Assembly: GCA_025357895.1 (NCBI GenBank)
Contig: JANYLL010000208.1
Location: 1-6,589 of the forward strand
DNA length: 6,589 bases
Direction of reading: 5' to 3'
Source: Ignavibacteriota bacterium
Lineage (GTDB): Bacteria > Bacteroidota > Ignavibacteria > Palsa-1295
The position numbers were made by a program, and so were the translations under genes. This document shows, one piece after another, positions 5,817 through 6,589 of this stretch; position 1 is the first letter of the stretch, and each line of letters starts with the position of its first letter. Under the pieces are notes generated by a model. The model was not told the DNA's origin. It searched no databases and saw only the letters and a list, made by a program, of their open reading frames with translations.

Positions 5817-6589
5817 ATGTCAAAACTCTTAGCAGGGCTGAATGCCGCACAACTTGAAGCCGTCACCGGCGCTGATGGACCGACGATGATCATCGCCGGC
5901 GCTGGTTCCGGCAAAACGCGAGTTTTGACGACACGTATTGCCTATCTGCTCGAACAGGGCAACCGCCCTTGGGAAATTCTTGCCCTGACCTTCACCAATA
6001 AAGCCGCGGGCGAAATGAAAGAGCGCATCGCTTCCCTTCTTGGGGAAGAATATGTGCGCGAACTATGGATGGGTACGTTTCACTCCGTCTTTGCGCGGAT
6101 GCTGCGCCGCCACGCCGAGCTGCTAGGATATACAAAAAGCTTCAGCATTTATGATAGCGATGATTCGCTTTCGCTTATTAAGCGTATTATGGAGCAGCTT
6201 CGGATCCCCCGAGATCAGGTCAATCCTAATGCCGTCAGAAGTCGTATCTCAAGCGCGAAGAACCAGCTTATCTCCCCGAATGAATATGAAAATCTTGCGC
6301 GTGAATATTTCACGGAAAAAGTATCGGAAGTCTATCACGAATATGTGAAGCAGCTTAAGGCAGCGAATGCAATGGATTTCGACGATCTTCTCATCAAGAC
6401 GATCGAGCTATTGATGCACAATAAAGAAACGCTCGAAAATTATCAGCGCAAATTCCGTTACGTACTTGTTGATGAATACCAGGATACGAATCGAGCACAA
6501 TATATGATCGTGAAGATGCTTTCGCATCATCATAAAAATCTTACCGTCGTCGGAGACGATGCGCAATCCATCTATGCGTTTCGCGGCGC
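5817..6589 (+). CDS. uvrD: UvrD/PcrA-type superfamily 1 DNA helicase, 3'-truncated
   Basis: 257 complete codons run open to the window end; the family is usually 650-750 residues, so about the first third is present. This ATP-driven 3'-5' helicase unwinds DNA in repair and replication restart. Motifs seen in order are the Q-motif region LNAAQLEAV (8-16), Walker A GAGSGKT (28-34, K33), motif Ia TFTNKAA (58-64), motif Ib GTFHS (86-90), the 1B-domain stretch to DFDDLL (187-192), Walker B VDEYQDTN (218-225, D219/E220) and motif III GDDAQSIYAFRG (246-257). All catalytic residues in view are intact. The ATG at 5817 fits the usual PcrA/UvrD N-terminus, where the Q motif begins within ten residues; no Shine-Dalgarno is visible. 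It is distinctly more G/C-rich than the preceding gene (34 of 60 in 5881-5940). The choice between UvrD, PcrA and Rep cannot be settled without the C-terminal part. Confidence 0.93.
   Translation, partial: MSKLLAGLNAAQLEAVTGADGPTMIIAGAGSGKTRVLTTRIAYLLEQGNRPWEILALTFTNKAAGEMKERIASLLGEEYVRELWMGTFHSVFARMLRRHAELLGYTKSFSIYDSDDSLSLIKRIMEQLRIPRDQVNPNAVRSRISSAKNQLISPNEYENLAREYFTEKVSEVYHEYVKQLKAANAMDFDDLLIKTIELLMHNKETLENYQRKFRYVLVDEYQDTNRAQYMIVKMLSHHHKNLTVVGDDAQSIYAFRG

Noticed and set aside
6151..6348. 65-codon + strand frame inside the helicase
   Set aside because: The helicase frame through this stretch is continuous and carries ordered family motifs on both sides.
1..6589. CRISPR array, tRNA, rRNA or riboswitch
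   Set aside because: No regularly spaced direct repeats, cloverleaf-like tRNA sequence or recognisable leader was seen on either strand by reading.

Overview
The window reads as a piece of a Gram-negative bacterial chromosome with every gene on the + strand. It looks most like the Bacteroidota/Chlorobiota (FCB) group, though this is inference. The reasons are: an LptC-type lipoprotein and two lipoprotein signals, which imply an outer membrane; starts without clear Shine-Dalgarno sequences, mostly behind A/T-rich leaders and two of them GTG; and several TAnnTTTG-like -7 boxes, the promoter style known from Bacteroidota. The gene content is mainly household and envelope functions, not an obvious mobile island.

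Layout: (1) 1-1074, the C-terminal part of a MOP-superfamily polysaccharide/lipid-linked-oligosaccharide flippase, cut by the window edge. (2) 1179-1931, a ZIP-family divalent metal transporter with a His-rich loop. (3) 1983-4839, a tightly packed run of four genes: a Met-rich lipoprotein of unknown function, a PlsC-type 1-acylglycerol-3-phosphate acyltransferase one base downstream, an unrecognised cytoplasmic-looking protein, and lptC overlapping it by ATGA. Spacing suggests one operon devoted to envelope lipid and LPS assembly. (4) 4934-5698, an unrecognised AT-rich gene behind its own candidate promoter; its protein is an internal duplication with a possible metal-binding motif in the second half only. 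(5) 5817-6589, the N-terminal 257 codons of a UvrD/PcrA-type DNA helicase, running off the window.

The most striking point is inside lptC. A 123-bp palindromic repeat (4093-4215) sits within the signal-peptide coding region. Its length is exactly 41 codons and it has no stop in frame, so the gene stays open. Removing it on paper gives a clean lipoprotein signal peptide (MKVKSQIKS joined to LFISFLASC). This resembles the in-frame Rickettsia palindromic elements and may be a comparable case in another phylum. The second point is the duplicated orphan protein, whose first half has lost each putative metal ligand except one glutamate.
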